The notes under the pieces were generated by a model. It saw only the letters and a list, made by a program, of their open reading frames with translations. It was not told the DNA's origin and searched no databases. From positions 2,294,001 through 2,358,000 of the forward strand of contig BSBN01001484.1 in NCBI GenBank assembly GCA_027924645.1: a DNA stretch of 64,000 nt. The letters are read 5' to 3'. Below, one piece after another: positions 34,824 through 46,419 of this stretch (the first letter of the stretch is position 1; each line of letters starts with the position of its first letter). Both the position numbers and the translations under genes were made by a program. The stretch is from Cunninghamia lanceolata (lineage: Eukaryota; Streptophyta; Pinopsida; Cupressales; Cupressaceae).

Positions 34824-37758
34824 TGTAAGGCCCGCCCTTGTCCGACTGGTGTGTATGCTATTATTCACCTAGCTCTAGATTAAAATGATAAAATGATTGA
34901 TTATTATATAATATGGTTGCCAGATAGATATAGGTAGTGATTGGTTATACATCCTCATTAATATGTTTAATTTGCTTCGGCTATGATATGTATATGTGGA
35001 ATTAACTTTGAGATTGAGTGTGCAAGTATTTTTTACAAAACCACAGATACTGGAGATCATTCCGCACCTTATGTTGTAATCCCTTGTGAAGCCGATCTAG
35101 TTCCACGAGGAACCAAGATCAACTCTGTGTTTGGTGTAATGTTGTAATATTGTCTTGCATGAGGTTGAATAGGTTAGGTCTACCCTTTTGTAAAATTGAA
35201 TTATGATTTGTGTTGTAAGAATTGTATTTGAATTTCATTTTTTTTAATTTAAAATTTTAAGACCCTTTTCTTGTGTCTTAACTTGACCCTGGGTGTCCTA
35301 ACTAAATTTAAATTGACCTTGGGTTATACCCCATGGGTCTAGGGTCACTTTTGAATTGAGTAACCCTTGGTTAACCTCCGTATGGTCACCTTAACTTTAT
35401 AGTGAAGTTAAGTGACGAATTTGGAGGCATGGGAAGGATAGGATGAGTGGGACCAACACTCAAGCCCATCCTTTCTCTATTTTTAAGGCTTGAAATGTCT
35501 CCATGGTCCACTAATAATGGAGGGGCTTATCTTCTTGTTCCCTCACTTTTGGTGAGAGTCCCCATGAAGTGGTGTGGTCCTTTATGAGTGGGGTTATTTT
35601 TTAATCCCACTTGGGATAGTGGGGATATTTTTTAATTCCACTTGGGATAGTGGGGATATTTTATTAATTCCACTTGGGATAGTGGGGATATTTTTTTAAT
35701 TCCACTTGGGATAGTGGGGTTATTTAAATATTACAATCTTAAAAAAATAATTTTTTAATTCATCCACTATGAATTTAAAATTCACAAATAATGAGAGCCC
35801 TTGATCTCAACTTTTGATCCTCACCCTCCATCATCTTTTCAAAAATCTATAAATAAGACCCTTCTCTAAGCAATTAGAAAAGACTGGATTTTACAGGGGA
35901 ACTTGATTCTTGCAGGGGGACTTCATTTTTGCATTCTTATCATGCCTAATTTCCTCTAGGAAATCTTCTTCTGGCATCCTCATAATGCCCAATTCCTTCT
36001 CTATTCACCTCTTCATAGCCTCATAATGCCGAAATTATTCCAGCCATCCTATATCCTCCATTCATTATCCCTTGCTTGTGATCATAGAGAGATTATTTTT
36101 TTTAGAAGGGAGATTTGGAGAGGAGGCTGGAGATGAACTCTACATCAACTTCATCCATTAAAGGGCTTTTTCAGGTTGTATTTCAAGGCCTTTCCTTTGC
36201 ATTTTCTATTTCTTGCATGATGGATTTGTGAAATAAAATTTGATTTGTTGTGTTGTAAATTATGTAATTGTGAGGAAATTTATTTGGGTGTGGACAGAGA
36301 TTCTTCCACTTGGGAGAAATGCTCATCAAGTGTGGGGTAGGGGAGGAGTGATCCTCCTCGAGTACATGCCTTGTTTCTTTTGAGATGTTGAAAGCCTTGA
36401 GGACATTTGTGTGACTTTGAGATATTGTGTTATTTGGCTTGAGAGTCAAAATATGAACTCCTTGGAATCTTTGTTGGCAAGTTGGCTTGAGGCCATGAGA
36501 AGGAAACTGTGTTAAAATTTAATTGAAGGGTTACACTCTAGAGTTGAGTGTGTCCACTCTCCTACCCCTCTTTAAACTCACAGTGGATGAGTTTTGTGTT
36601 GTGTAAATATCTATGGGTGTATTTGTGTTTTGGTGTATTATTTTTATTTTGTTGTGAAGTGGTATTGAATTCCCTAGGTGTGTGGATGATCTCCCTAGCT
36701 TGGGGGTGACCCTCTTGCGGGTCTACGGTAGGAAGGAGAGCAGCTTGTGTGGTGTTTCTTCCCTTGTGTGATGTGTAGGTTTTCTAGGAGCTTATGGTGA
36801 AGTTTGGAGAAGATTATTGGATCTTAGAAAATATTTTATTTTCCTTTACTCTTAAGGGAGCTTGGTCTTTTAATAGCTTCATCCTTGTTGATTTTACAAG
36901 AGGAGAACATTCTCTCTCTTTCGTTGTATAATTTGGTATTTTGGAGTTGTGAGGAAATTACTTCCTTATTGTATTGATAGTTGTAGTTTTATTGTTCGTT
37001 TAGTTTTGCCATTTGGAAAGGAAATAAAATTGGATTAAAGTTGTGTAATTGAGTTAAATAGAAACTAAGCTCATATTAAAAGTTTGCCTTAATATGAATA
37101 GTGAATAGTAATAGAATAGTGAATAGTGAATAGTAAAAGTGAATAGTGAATAGTAAAAGTGGGATTTATTTATGCATATTGTATAATACGAATTAAATAG
37201 ATGCTTAAACTTAGAGTTACAATTTGGAAATACAATGTTTATATTTGTTAAAAAAAAAATTAACTCTTTACTCTGTTTTTAATGATTTATTGGATAGTAA
37301 TCTGTTTTAACAAATTATATATATATTTATTTATTATATATATATTCTATACTTTCTTTACAGTTAAGGAACTTATTAATAAAATTGTGAGTTAAAGTGA
37401 ACTGAGATAATGGCTATATATACATACATACATATATATATATATATCTATATCTATATCTATATTTAAATTAAATTTTAGAGAAATGGAAGAGAGGACA
37501 AATGATCGTGCTTTGTTGAAAAATGATCTATCACCTAAAACAACTGCTGTACAAATGTAATTCGTGAGTGTAATACCCCGCTAACAACTGCTTTGTTTAC
37601 TCCTTAAGCATACGCCACCAAGCATGCTTACGTGTGCGAGGGGGTTTTCAGAGTAGTAAGAGAAATTTTTTGATAGTTCGTATCATGACCACATGACGCA
37701 TGTGGACATGACACGCGTGAATACGTGTTGTGACCGCATGGGAAATGTGGGCATGACA
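34824..37758 (+). repeat. LARD-like element 3' LTR
   Basis: Near-identical to 28903-31848, including TATA box, tandem array, GAATAGT microsatellite and TA-rich tract. It ends GGGCATGACA, followed by GGTCT. Confidence 0.92.
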
Positions 37759-37763
37759 GGTCT
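37759..37763. repeat. Target-site duplication GGTCT, right copy
   Basis: Matches 28898-28902 exactly. Confidence 0.92.
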
Positions 37764-38573
37764 CCAAGGGGCATATGGTCTCTAACCCCTAGGAATTCTG
37801 CTATAGCTTCATCATTTTGTGCAACGTCAAGGATGGGAGGCCCTTTTTGGTCCCAATATATGAGTTGGGGGTAGACGAGAGGTAGGTCATTGGATGTTGA
37901 TCGCATGGTTGTTAGGGTGTAGATGGTGCATATGGATGATTTGAAAAGCTCGATGAAATCGGCAAAGGAGTCTTGCTGGTACTCTTTGTTGACATTATCA
38001 ATCATAGGGAAAGACCTAGCATCCTCACTCAAGATACACTCAAGTTTGGTGGGGGTAGACTCTTATTTTCTGTACCCTAGCCTGCAGAGATAAGGATTCC
38101 TTGTTGCTTGAATAGGCTCAATAATCCCTTAGTCATGAAGGTCCATGCCGCCTTGTCCTTTGTAACCCATATATTTGATAATCTCAAGACCTTTTCCATA
38201 GATCTCAGTTGGGAGGATAGGAGCTTTTTGTTGTTCATCTTCATCTTTATATAACTAGGAGGATATGTCTTCAAGGACATCTTGTTCCATGAAGTGTTTG
38301 CGCTCGAAGATGGGAGAAGGCTTGCATTTGATGATAACCGTGGAGACTTCATTGTCCTTAGGAGCACCAAATGCCTTAGTGGATGGTGGGAGTAAGCCTA
38401 TGCAAAATGTGCCATGTAGATCATATTCTCCATATCCCATGTCACTTATCTTGATCTTGACCTTAGGAGGGGTGTATGTTTGCGATGTTGGAAGGATCGA
38501 TGTATGAGATGGAAGATTTTGGATTGGTGTTAGAGGTGGATGCTTTGGTGGTGTTGTTGTATGCGTAGAAAGT
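37759..38573 (-). pseudogene. Element B protease-RT linker, upstream half
   Basis: On the minus strand this contains a GKGLEIIKYMGYKGQGGM stretch near 38100-38200 that lines up with A's G-patch-like motif, though the later glycines are lost. It then reads DEAIAEFLGVRDHMPLGD up to the insertion at 37763. Stops near 38130, 38075 and 38050 break the frame. Confidence 0.65.
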
Positions 38574-39170
38574 TCAATCAAGTCCTTCCAAAAAGTTGCA
38601 GTATTGGAAAGGACAGGGATCAGCATAGATAGTAACTTTTGTGCCATTATATGGGAATTTTAGGCATTGATGAAAGGTGGATGGAATGGCTTGCATGGCA
38701 TGGATCCATGGTCGGCTGAGAAGGATGTTGTATGGGAGTTCAAGATCAAGAACTTGACATTTAGTTTCTAAAATCTTTTGTCCCTTGTGGATGGGAAGCG
38801 TAATGGTGCCCTCAGATAATCTTTCAGTATCATCATATCCTTTGATGGTTATACACTCACTAGAGTCCTCAACCACATCGGAGTATCCCAAGTGTTTTAA
38901 TAATTTTAGAGTGCAAAGGTTTAGGTTAGAGCCACCATCTATTAAGACTCTTTTGATGGTATGTTTATGGATTAGGACTTCAATGTGAAGGGCTTCATTA
39001 TGTGAGGCATTAGACGTGGGAATGTCTTTCTCAGAGAAGGTGAGATGGTGAGGTGAGGCAATGTGTTGTACCATGGCTTGGAATTGATCAACATTCAAGT
39101 TGGTAGGGACTTGGGTCTCCATTAAGGCTCTGTCAAGGATGTCCTTGTGGAGGGGGGATGTACAAAGCAA
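38574..39170 (-). pseudogene. Element B aspartic protease
   Basis: An open frame of 198 codons on the minus strand, the best-preserved domain of B. It holds TQVPTNLNVDQFQAMVQHIA, then EVLIHKHTIKRVLIDGGSNL with the catalytic Asp-Gly-Gly at 38939-38931, an ITLPIHKGQK strand, LELPYNILLSRPWIHAMQAI and STFHQCLKFPYNG. It is homologous to A's protease, without A's stop in front of the PWIHAM block. The enzyme would process the gag-pol polyprotein. Confidence 0.85.
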
Positions 39171-39750
39171 CTCAAGGATGGAGATTTAAGCAGGGGTTTT
39201 TCCATGATGTTCAAGGAGGTTATACTTGTGAGCGGATGGTGGATTGGTGGGTGCGAATGTAGAAGGTTGATCATTGGTAGTAGCTCCATGGATCAAGATG
39301 CGACCGCGACAAGTGGTAATGGCACAATTAGGTGTCTTGGCTCTAATGGTGATGGTATTGATATGGTTGGAAGAATCTTATATTTGACCTACAATGGAGT
39401 TGAAAGAAGAGGGTGGTGGAACTACACTGTAAGATTGATTTAAGGAAGAGGCTTTTCCCTTGTTATTATCCAGAAGTGGATCCTTGTATGCTCCTAAGTT
39501 GGCATTAGGCAATCATTTTGGAGGTTCATCAATGGTTATATCACCTCTATCTACAAGATCTTGAATGCAATATTTCAACCTCATATAGTTAGATGTTTTA
39601 TGCCCTTTTACACGATGATATTCACAATAGGCATTTTCATCAAACCAAGAGGGTTTAAATTGGTTATTGTCATAGGAGCGAATGGGTGACAATGTGATTA
39701 GATCTACCTTGATGAGATTTCTCAAAACATCCTCAATAGGTCCACCCAAT
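39171..39750 (-). pseudogene. Element B gag C-terminal part with Cys-His box
   Basis: The minus-strand frame at 39513-39749 reads NAYCEYHRVKGHKTSNYMRL, then KYCIQDLVDRGDITIDEPPK. This is the same atypical Cys-His box as in A, but the last Cys is Tyr. The next 340 bases down to the protease have no long frame and are the spacer. Confidence 0.7.
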
Positions 39751-39805
39751 GGTGTGAATCTCCTCTTGGGTGCATGGTTTTGTTTGGGTGGTCCTTTGGG
39801 AATAT

Positions 39806-40480
39806 TTACATTGTTGCTTGTGGATGGATTTGATGGTGCGGTGGTTTGTATGTTTTAGACACTCTTAACATTGGTAACACCATTATTAAGAGTGTTTTTG
39901 TTTTTTCCCTAAAAGCGGGGTTTTTCATGGGATGAATTGTTGTTGTTGGTGTTGGGGGTGTTGGTGTTGTTGCCATTGACTTTGTTGTTGTTGTTGTTCT
40001 TGTTGTCATTGTTGTAGATTTTGATAGCCCCTTTAGCAATAAGGGCTCTCTCTATGGTTGTTCCTTTATCTATAACCTCCTCAAAGGTTGACGCGCATTG
40101 AATTTGCAAATGGAATCCCATTTCTTGATTTAAATTAGTCACAAACATAGTGACTAATTGTTTCTCAGGAATAGGCCAAGGGAGTTTGATTGGTAGGCTT
40201 CTCCACCTTTGTAGAAAGGCAATGAATGATTCCCCATTCTTTTGTTTCATGTTGCAAAGGTCTGTCATGGATATTTCATGTTCAAAGTTATAGGAGAAAT
40301 GATTTACAAATTTCTCTGCAAGCTCATGGAATGTTTTGATTCTGAGAGAAGATGAGCAAACCATTCAGTGGCTTGACCACCTAGGCTTTTAGGAAAAAGT
40401 CTCATCAAGTATGTGCCATCGTATGAGACTTATAGGAAAGCAATGTAAAACTCCTTGAGGTGTTCCCTAGGGTCCCCTTT
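39806..40480 (-). pseudogene. Element B gag capsid core
   Basis: TFHELAEKFVNHFSYNFEHE, LCNMKQKNGESFIAFLQRWR and TTIERALIAKGAIKIYNNDN match element A's gag block for block. An Asn-rich run (about 39940-40010) follows. The upstream helix with the FAHL-like block is shifted out of frame by damage near 40365. Confidence 0.8.
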
Positions 40481-40559
40481 CCCTTTGTAATTGTCAAATT
40501 CTGGTGTTTCAAAATTTTTAGGGAAGGGTGGATAGGAATGATTCTATCAAATGGATATG

Positions 40560-41430
40560 GGGAAATATACTCGAAGGAATATTGTTTTCTCTTGTGCCCA
40601 TGTTACATATCGTCAACCTTTTGGATCAAGGTTTGCACAATGCTAGATAAATCTTGGGTTGGTGGAGGTTGCGATACATGTGATTGTTGTTGATGGATTA
40701 ATTGTTGGAGGCAATTAGGGATTTGTTAATGATGAGGTGGATTTTGGCTTTGGTTTTGTTGGGCTTTGTGTTGTTGATAGGCAAGGAGATGTATGATGTG
40801 TGGTGGAATTTGTTTTTGGTTAGGATTTTGAATGGAAGATGACACAATGGGTGGTTGTGAGATAGGTGGTTGAGAGATGGGGGGTTGTGTGTAGGTAAAG
40901 TTAGCTGAGGGGTTGTTACTTAGATTGGTGTTGGATGTGTTATAAAGTGGCTGGGAAAATAATTGAGTTATGAAGGATATGGTGTTGGTGTCGAGTTGTG
41001 GTACACTTGTGGGAGCACTTGTGTATGTGGTGTTGTTGGGAATATTGAGGGTGATTTGGGGAGTGGATGTGGCTAAAGTTGATGTTGATAAGGAGATAGG
41101 GTTTGATATGGTTGATGTGGTGGTGTTTGAAGTTTGGGATGTGTTGGGGATAGTGTTAGATGAGGATGGTTGTGATGAGGTGGGTATGGCGGCACCATTT
41201 TGGATGAGGAATTCAAGATATCTATTTGGATCCGACTTTAGGACTCTATCTAATATGTCCATGGAATCGACATCTTGCATGAAGTCTAGGACATCTTGAT
41301 CCACATTATTGATGTTGGTTGGGGGGCCTTGTGATTGGGTTCCAAAAGGATTTATCATAGCATTGGCATCAAGGGATGATTGTTGTTGGATTGTAGAAAA
41401 AAATATTTTGGTTGGTGTTAGGCATCCCAA
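40560..41430 (-). pseudogene. Element B gag N-terminal low-complexity part
   Basis: The minus-strand frame begins MGCLTPTKIFF at 41430. After an acidic DFMQDVDSMDILDRVLKSDP helix it becomes rich in Ser, Thr, Asn, Pro and Gln, including repeats of QPPIS. A has an Asn- and Gln-rich N-terminus in the same place with little sequence match, so this part evolves fast or was replaced. Confidence 0.65.
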
Positions 41431-41543
41431 AAGTGATTCTAAAAGGTTCCATCTCCTTGTTTTTCCTAGCTTGGGACCTTGTCAAGGGAATGCAATGAAT
41501 TGGGTGTGAATTGATTTGGTGTTGAAAAGTGGATAAGGATTAT

Positions 41544-41695
41544 GACCTTAGAGAATTGATTTCAAAATATTGGACCCAAGGATGATGATGGATGAGGGAT
41601 GATAGATGAAGTATGGATAGGTTTGAATTGGTGAAGATTTGACCTTAGAAAATGAGTCTCAAAATATTGGACCTAAGGATAAATGGATGGATGTA
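41544..41695. repeat. Tandem duplication, about 97-bp period
   Basis: Two copies of GACCTTAGA-AAT, TCAAAATATTGGACC and AAGGAT in the leader of element B. Confidence 0.7.
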
Positions 41696-42426
41696 TGATA
41701 GGATATGAGGATGATTTTTGGATGAGTGACCTTAAAGGTAAATTGATGAATGGATGACTAAGGTAAATGGGTTTGAGGGTGATCTTATGATAATATTTTG
41801 AGGATGATCTTTGGATGGATGATTTAAAAAGGGTACTTAGGACAAATTTGGGGATAATAATTTTGGAATGGATGATTAAAGTATGCTTAGGACAACTTTG
41901 GATAAAAATTGACCAAGGATACCTTAGATGATTTGGGTAGATGGGGTTGGATGACCAAAGATGTTGGACAAATTTGATGATGTTTGGAAAAGTATGTTCA
42001 AATCAAAGGAGAGCTCAAATAAATCTAGATCTTTGGATTGTAAAGGATATTCTCTTCTTACCTAGGGTAGACTAATGACCTTAAGCAAAAAGAGAAAAGA
42101 ATTATTTTACTTGAGGGTAGACTAATGACCTTCAAGCAAAATGGGATAACTTAGAGTTTATCAACTTAGGAGTTGTCTAGGCTCCTAAATCAATTTACCT
42201 AAGGGTTGATAAAAGGCTAATTTATAAGAGAACCGAAGATAGACAAAGTCTTAAGCTCCCTATAAATTAGAGCATGTTGAGATCTAGATTTAATTCTTGC
42301 ACAAACTTGATTTGAAGGATGCTGGTTTGATTTTGAATGTTGGATGTTTGATGATTGATGTTGTTGATAGGTTTGGATAGATTTTTTTTTGGATGTTGAT
42401 GTTGGATTTTGGATAAGGTTTCTAAG

Positions 42427-42520
42427 GTTTGGATAATATGGATTTGATACTTGGAATGGGGTTAACAAGGTTTGTATAATATGGATTTGATATTTGGAAT
42501 GGGGTTGACGAGGTTTGCAT
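42427..42520. repeat. Tandem duplication, about 45-bp unit
   Basis: Copies share ATAATATGGATTTGATA, TTGGAATGGGGTT and ACAAGGTTTG-like ends; a third start is degraded. Confidence 0.75.
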
Positions 42521-43204
42521 AATGTTGGTTGATATTAGGGATGAGGATGATTGGACTAGGACTAAGGTTGGAATGATTTTGGGATTTTAATGTGAATGGA
42601 AATGATAAATTTGGATGGAATTGAGGGAAGACAAAGGTCCAAAAAGTCATAATATTTCTCTAAGGTTGGATGGAGGATAATGAATTTGGATTAGGGTTTG
42701 TAAAAACCCTTATAGAAATGGAGTGAAGGATTGGGATATGACAATTGATTAATGGATGGATTATGGTCAAGGGTCCAATATCAAAGTAATATTTCTCTAA
42801 GGTCCAATGGAATGATGTGGATGGGTTTGGACAAAGATTGAAAATGGAAATGTAGACAAAGGTTGGACTCAAAAGGGGATGATTTGATTTTTAGCAATTT
42901 TGACAAGGTTTTCGGATCCTAGGATGAAATGAAGCTCAGAGATTCAGGAACAAATCAGAGGATGTGTTTTGGATATGGCCTGTAAATAGTGCTAATACAA
43001 AGCAATATGACGCTAAAACAAATAGGAATGGTGCTGACACATATGGAAATCGTGCTAATTGGTGGTCAGATGGCACTACAAGAATGGTGATAACATATGA
43101 ATTTATAGCACTAAACAGAGAGTATATGGTGTTGAACGACAGACAGTGTTTGGACTTTGATTGGATTTTGGTCACACTTGGATTTTTTTGGATTCTTGGA
43201 CAAC

Positions 43205-43296
43205 TTTTGGATTTCAAAGGCTCAAATTTTTGGATTTCAAAGGCTCAAATTTTTGGATTTCAAAGGTTGAAATGTTTGATTTCAAAGGCTCAAATA
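43205..43296. repeat. 23-bp tandem array, four copies
   Basis: TTTTGGATTTCAAAGGCTCA repeated four times, the third unit diverged (GGTTGAAATG). Confidence 0.85.
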
Positions 43297-44339
43297 TTGT
43301 TGGATAATGTCAAAAGTTTCTTAGCAAGCACAAAAATCAAAGAAGAGAACACAATGGCTTTTTGACTCAAGGTGGACTTTGGATAAATTAGCTTGTACGG
43401 GTTTTGACAAGAAGACACACCAAGCACATGAACAATCCTAACATTAGTCAAGTGGGAGTATCATACCTTATAGATCTCATGAAGTGGTCGTGGGTCAATC
43501 TCAACTCAAAGTGAACCGATATTTCCACCCCTACTAATACCTTTGGTGCTATAGCTTGGATAGATAGGCAAAGAAAGGTCATGGACCACCTTACCCCCCT
43601 TACCAAGGAGATTTTCATCTTGCCCAAGGTAATTCCTATCTCAATTATAAAAGTACCGTGAGCATCTTCCCCTCCTTTGCAGTGGTGCACTACAAGGTAT
43701 GATGATCGAAGGGTCTTAAGCTAGGATAGCACAAGCTTCTAGGGAGTCCTCTTCATACACAAGGTACATGAGGCACAAGACTGTGAATACTAGTCTATTG
43801 AAGGGATGCAGAAAGCCACTTCACTTTGTGTTCAGAATCACCCAGGGCCCCAAGGCTATCCCAATGACAATGCAACTAGATTGAGGTACAAGTTTCCTTC
43901 TCCCCCCTTTGATATACCCCGTTGGTACATGTGGTTGATGTCATCCCTTGGGGTAAATAAATCCCCAAGCAGGCCTCCTAAGAAGAAATCACCCTTGCTT
44001 TTGATAACCCAAGATCGCATGAGGCGTAAGGGGAGAGCATACGCAATAAGGTGACCCCTTTGGGATAACACTTAAAAGCAATAAAATGTTTGAGTGTGAA
44101 GTTTTGATCCCCAAGATCACCCTAGGTGTGAGGGGAGAGCATACGTCCACACACAAACTAAACATGGCACATAAAGTTAATTTCTCACTAAGCTAATTTA
44201 GTGCAACTACTTGAGTATAGCAAACAAAGACTTCGACTAGTGAAAACCTGCACCAAAATATCAGTAGTTTGAAAAATGATCTTAGACTTAAGTTTTAGAT
44301 ACCTGCACAAACAGATTAGTCATCTGTACAAGCTTCAAA

Positions 44340-45175
44340 ATCACCATTATAAAATGGTGCTAAAACAGAATGATATGGCATTGAAACAGAAGTAAATAGC
44401 GCTAATATAGAGTTAAATGGTGCTAGAAAATAGACTGATGACACTAATCAAATAGCAAATGGCACTAAATAGTTCACTATCTAAGTTAAAACAGTCATAG
44501 ACAATGCTACAACAGATAAAAATAGCACTAATTAGTAGGCAAATCACACTAAAATAGAACATAGAGCTGAAATACAGGAAAATTGTGCCAAAATAGAAAA
44601 TAGTGTTGAAATACAGTCAAATAGTGCTAAAGTAGTTATACTTGTTTCACCTATCTACCAGTGAACTATATGGCACCGTTCTAGGAAGGGATATCGCTAA
44701 TCAATAGAAAAAGTGAAAGAGCCTACGCAAAACAAACAATAAACTTGTACAAAATGATGAGGTGAGCTGTTAAAAACCTGCAAGGTTAGTCTAAGAGCAA
44801 AATACACCAGTTGTTAGCAAAAAATAGAGTTGCTTTGTGTTAGAAAGTGACAAATAACCAAGTTTAGTTGCCTTTAATATTTCCTAAAGAAAAATGGACA
44901 TTATAACCCCTTAGGCCAAGGCAACCTTGTCATAAAATAGAGAGCAAAAAGATGCAGACAGTGGTCAGAATATGAAACAAACATAAAAAAAATTTCAACC
45001 AACAAAGTCATTAAAATCCATGGTAGAATAGTGCTAAAACAGTAGAAGATAACACTATTTTAGATGGAAATAACGCTAAAATAGGATGAAATGCAAGCAC
45101 TAAACCATAGAGGTATAGCACGATTGCGGGAGGATATAGTGCTAGTTGAACATGTGCATTAAGAACCATCACAAA
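44340..45175. repeat. Degenerate array of GTGCTAAAACAGA-like units
   Basis: Many spaced copies of (G/A)(T/C)GCTAAAA(T/C)AGAA with variants such as GGCACTAA, GCGCTAA and GTGTTGAAATAC. The spacing is irregular, about 20-35 bases. A few related words (GTGCTAATAC, CGCTAAAAC) also occur near 42990-43130. Confidence 0.7.
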
Positions 45176-45199
45176 AGCACTAAAAAAGGAGTTAGATTG

Positions 45200-46419
45200 G
45201 ACTAGGAGATCCCACCATGCGTACCAAATGAAGATGAAAGAAAGTTCAAAGGAAACAGAACATCAAAATGCAATAAATACAAATGATATATAACTTTTGA
45301 AAAGTCTCCCACTCCTTGATAAGGTGGAGGAGCTTGCACCCAAGAGCTCCTAGCTTTACCCAAACTAAGTTTTGAATGTGGATATGCTCTCAATTGCAAC
45401 ACAATGGATTTGGCTAAGAGGCTATGAGGAATGATTTTAGCATGATAACATTACTCAAACTTGGATAATAAAAATGGCTTGTGGAGGGTCTTATTTATAG
45501 GCAAATTTGGAGGGATTTTGATCCAATGGTTGAGATTGAAAGTTGAGATAAAGGGTAGAGAGTGAATGAGAGATGGAGGGTTGAGATTTGATCAACAAAA
45601 TTGGATGGTGGAGAATAAAAATAAATTTTAAATTCATTTTGGGGAAGGCTTTACATTTAATATGATAATGACTTGTGAGTAAATAAAATATTATTTCCTT
45701 GGGAGGATGTGGAATTTAAAATTCCATTTTATGGGAGGATGTGTGTCACATGTGACACATGGGCAATTTTGTAACTCACATGTGTGAGATCGTGACATAG
45801 AGAAGAGCTTAGCATGGAAATAGTAAGGTGAGGTGGAAGGGTCATGTGACCCATGAGATTACTTTGTAATTTTTAATTTGTGGGTTGTGGAAGAATGAGT
45901 TAATGATGGTTTGACCAAGTTAATCAGGGTGATTAACTTAATTAATGTGGCTAGAGTAAACTAAGGGATGGGCTAGTCAAGGTTTAGAATTAATTAAATA
46001 ATTATATATTTAATTAATTTAGGTCTAGGGGTCATGTAGGCTAGGCTAGCTAATTAAATAATAGCTATTTATTTAAGTAGGCTAGGTTTAGGATGATTAG
46101 TAGGGTATATTAATTAAATAAGTAAGATTTACTTAATTAATTAGGTTTATGAAAGTGGACAAATTAACCAAATAAATATTTGCATATTTATTTAATTAAT
46201 TGGGGTGAAGTTATAAGGTGTAGTGTTGAATTAAATTAATTAATTCATGACTAGAGGTGAATAAATGATGAATGATGAAGGGTGAATGGTTAGGGATAAT
46301 GTAAGTTAATTATTTAAATAATTGTGAATTTATTTAATTAATCAGGTGAAAGGAGAAATTAGTGATATGGATGATGCGGAAAGATGGTTGAAGGGTTAAG
46401 ACATTTTTAGGTGTCTACA
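45200..46419 (-). repeat. Element B 5' LTR (upstream part; inner end undetermined)
   Basis: Begins at 46419 on the minus strand with TGTAGACACCTAAAAATGTC. U3 is full of AATTAATTAAATAAAT blocks as in element A's LTR. A minus-strand TATAAATA is at 45492-45499. The flank after 46419 is ATGAG; no matching duplication was found at a left end. Confidence 0.6.
45492..45499 (-). promoter_or_regulatory. TATA box in B 5' LTR
   Basis: Minus-strand TATAAATA followed by AGACCCTCC, about 920 bases into the LTR. Confidence 0.55.

Larger units (their letters stand above)
28903..37758 (+). mobile_element. LARD-like non-autonomous LTR retrotransposon
   Basis: Direct terminal repeats of 2946 and 2935 bases start TGTAAGGC and end GCATGACA. 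They flank a 2975-base interior with no gag or pol. A primer site (TGGTATTAGAGC) two bases after the left LTR and a G-rich tract before the right LTR give plus orientation. A perfect GGTCT duplication flanks the element. Long LTRs with a coding-empty interior fit the class called large retrotransposon derivatives (LARDs), which must borrow enzymes from a partner. The LTRs differ at about 3 percent in the first 230 bases I compared by eye, making this one of the younger insertions here. It sits inside element B between protease and RT. Confidence 0.9.
41431..45199 (-). other. Element B leader / LTR remainder, repeat-rich
   Basis: Non-coding sequence between gag and the recognisable part of the 5' LTR. 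It contains several separate small tandem repeats (listed below). I could not place the LTR end or a primer site, so the border between LTR and leader is open. Confidence 0.5.
24115..46419 (-). mobile_element. Element B: degenerate Tat-type Ty3/gypsy retrotransposon, split by a LARD-like insertion
   Basis: Read on the minus strand from 46419: a TGTAGACACC LTR start, a long repeat-rich leader, gag, a Cys-His box, protease, linker, [insertion 28903-37758], RT, RNase H, second RNase H, integrase, and a 3' region beginning AAGTACCATGGTGAAAACC as in A. Protein blocks match A throughout, so A and B are two copies of one family. The 3' LTR is not seen; the 3' region runs to C1 at 24114 and may continue left of C1. 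All frames contain stops or shifts. Confidence 0.8.
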
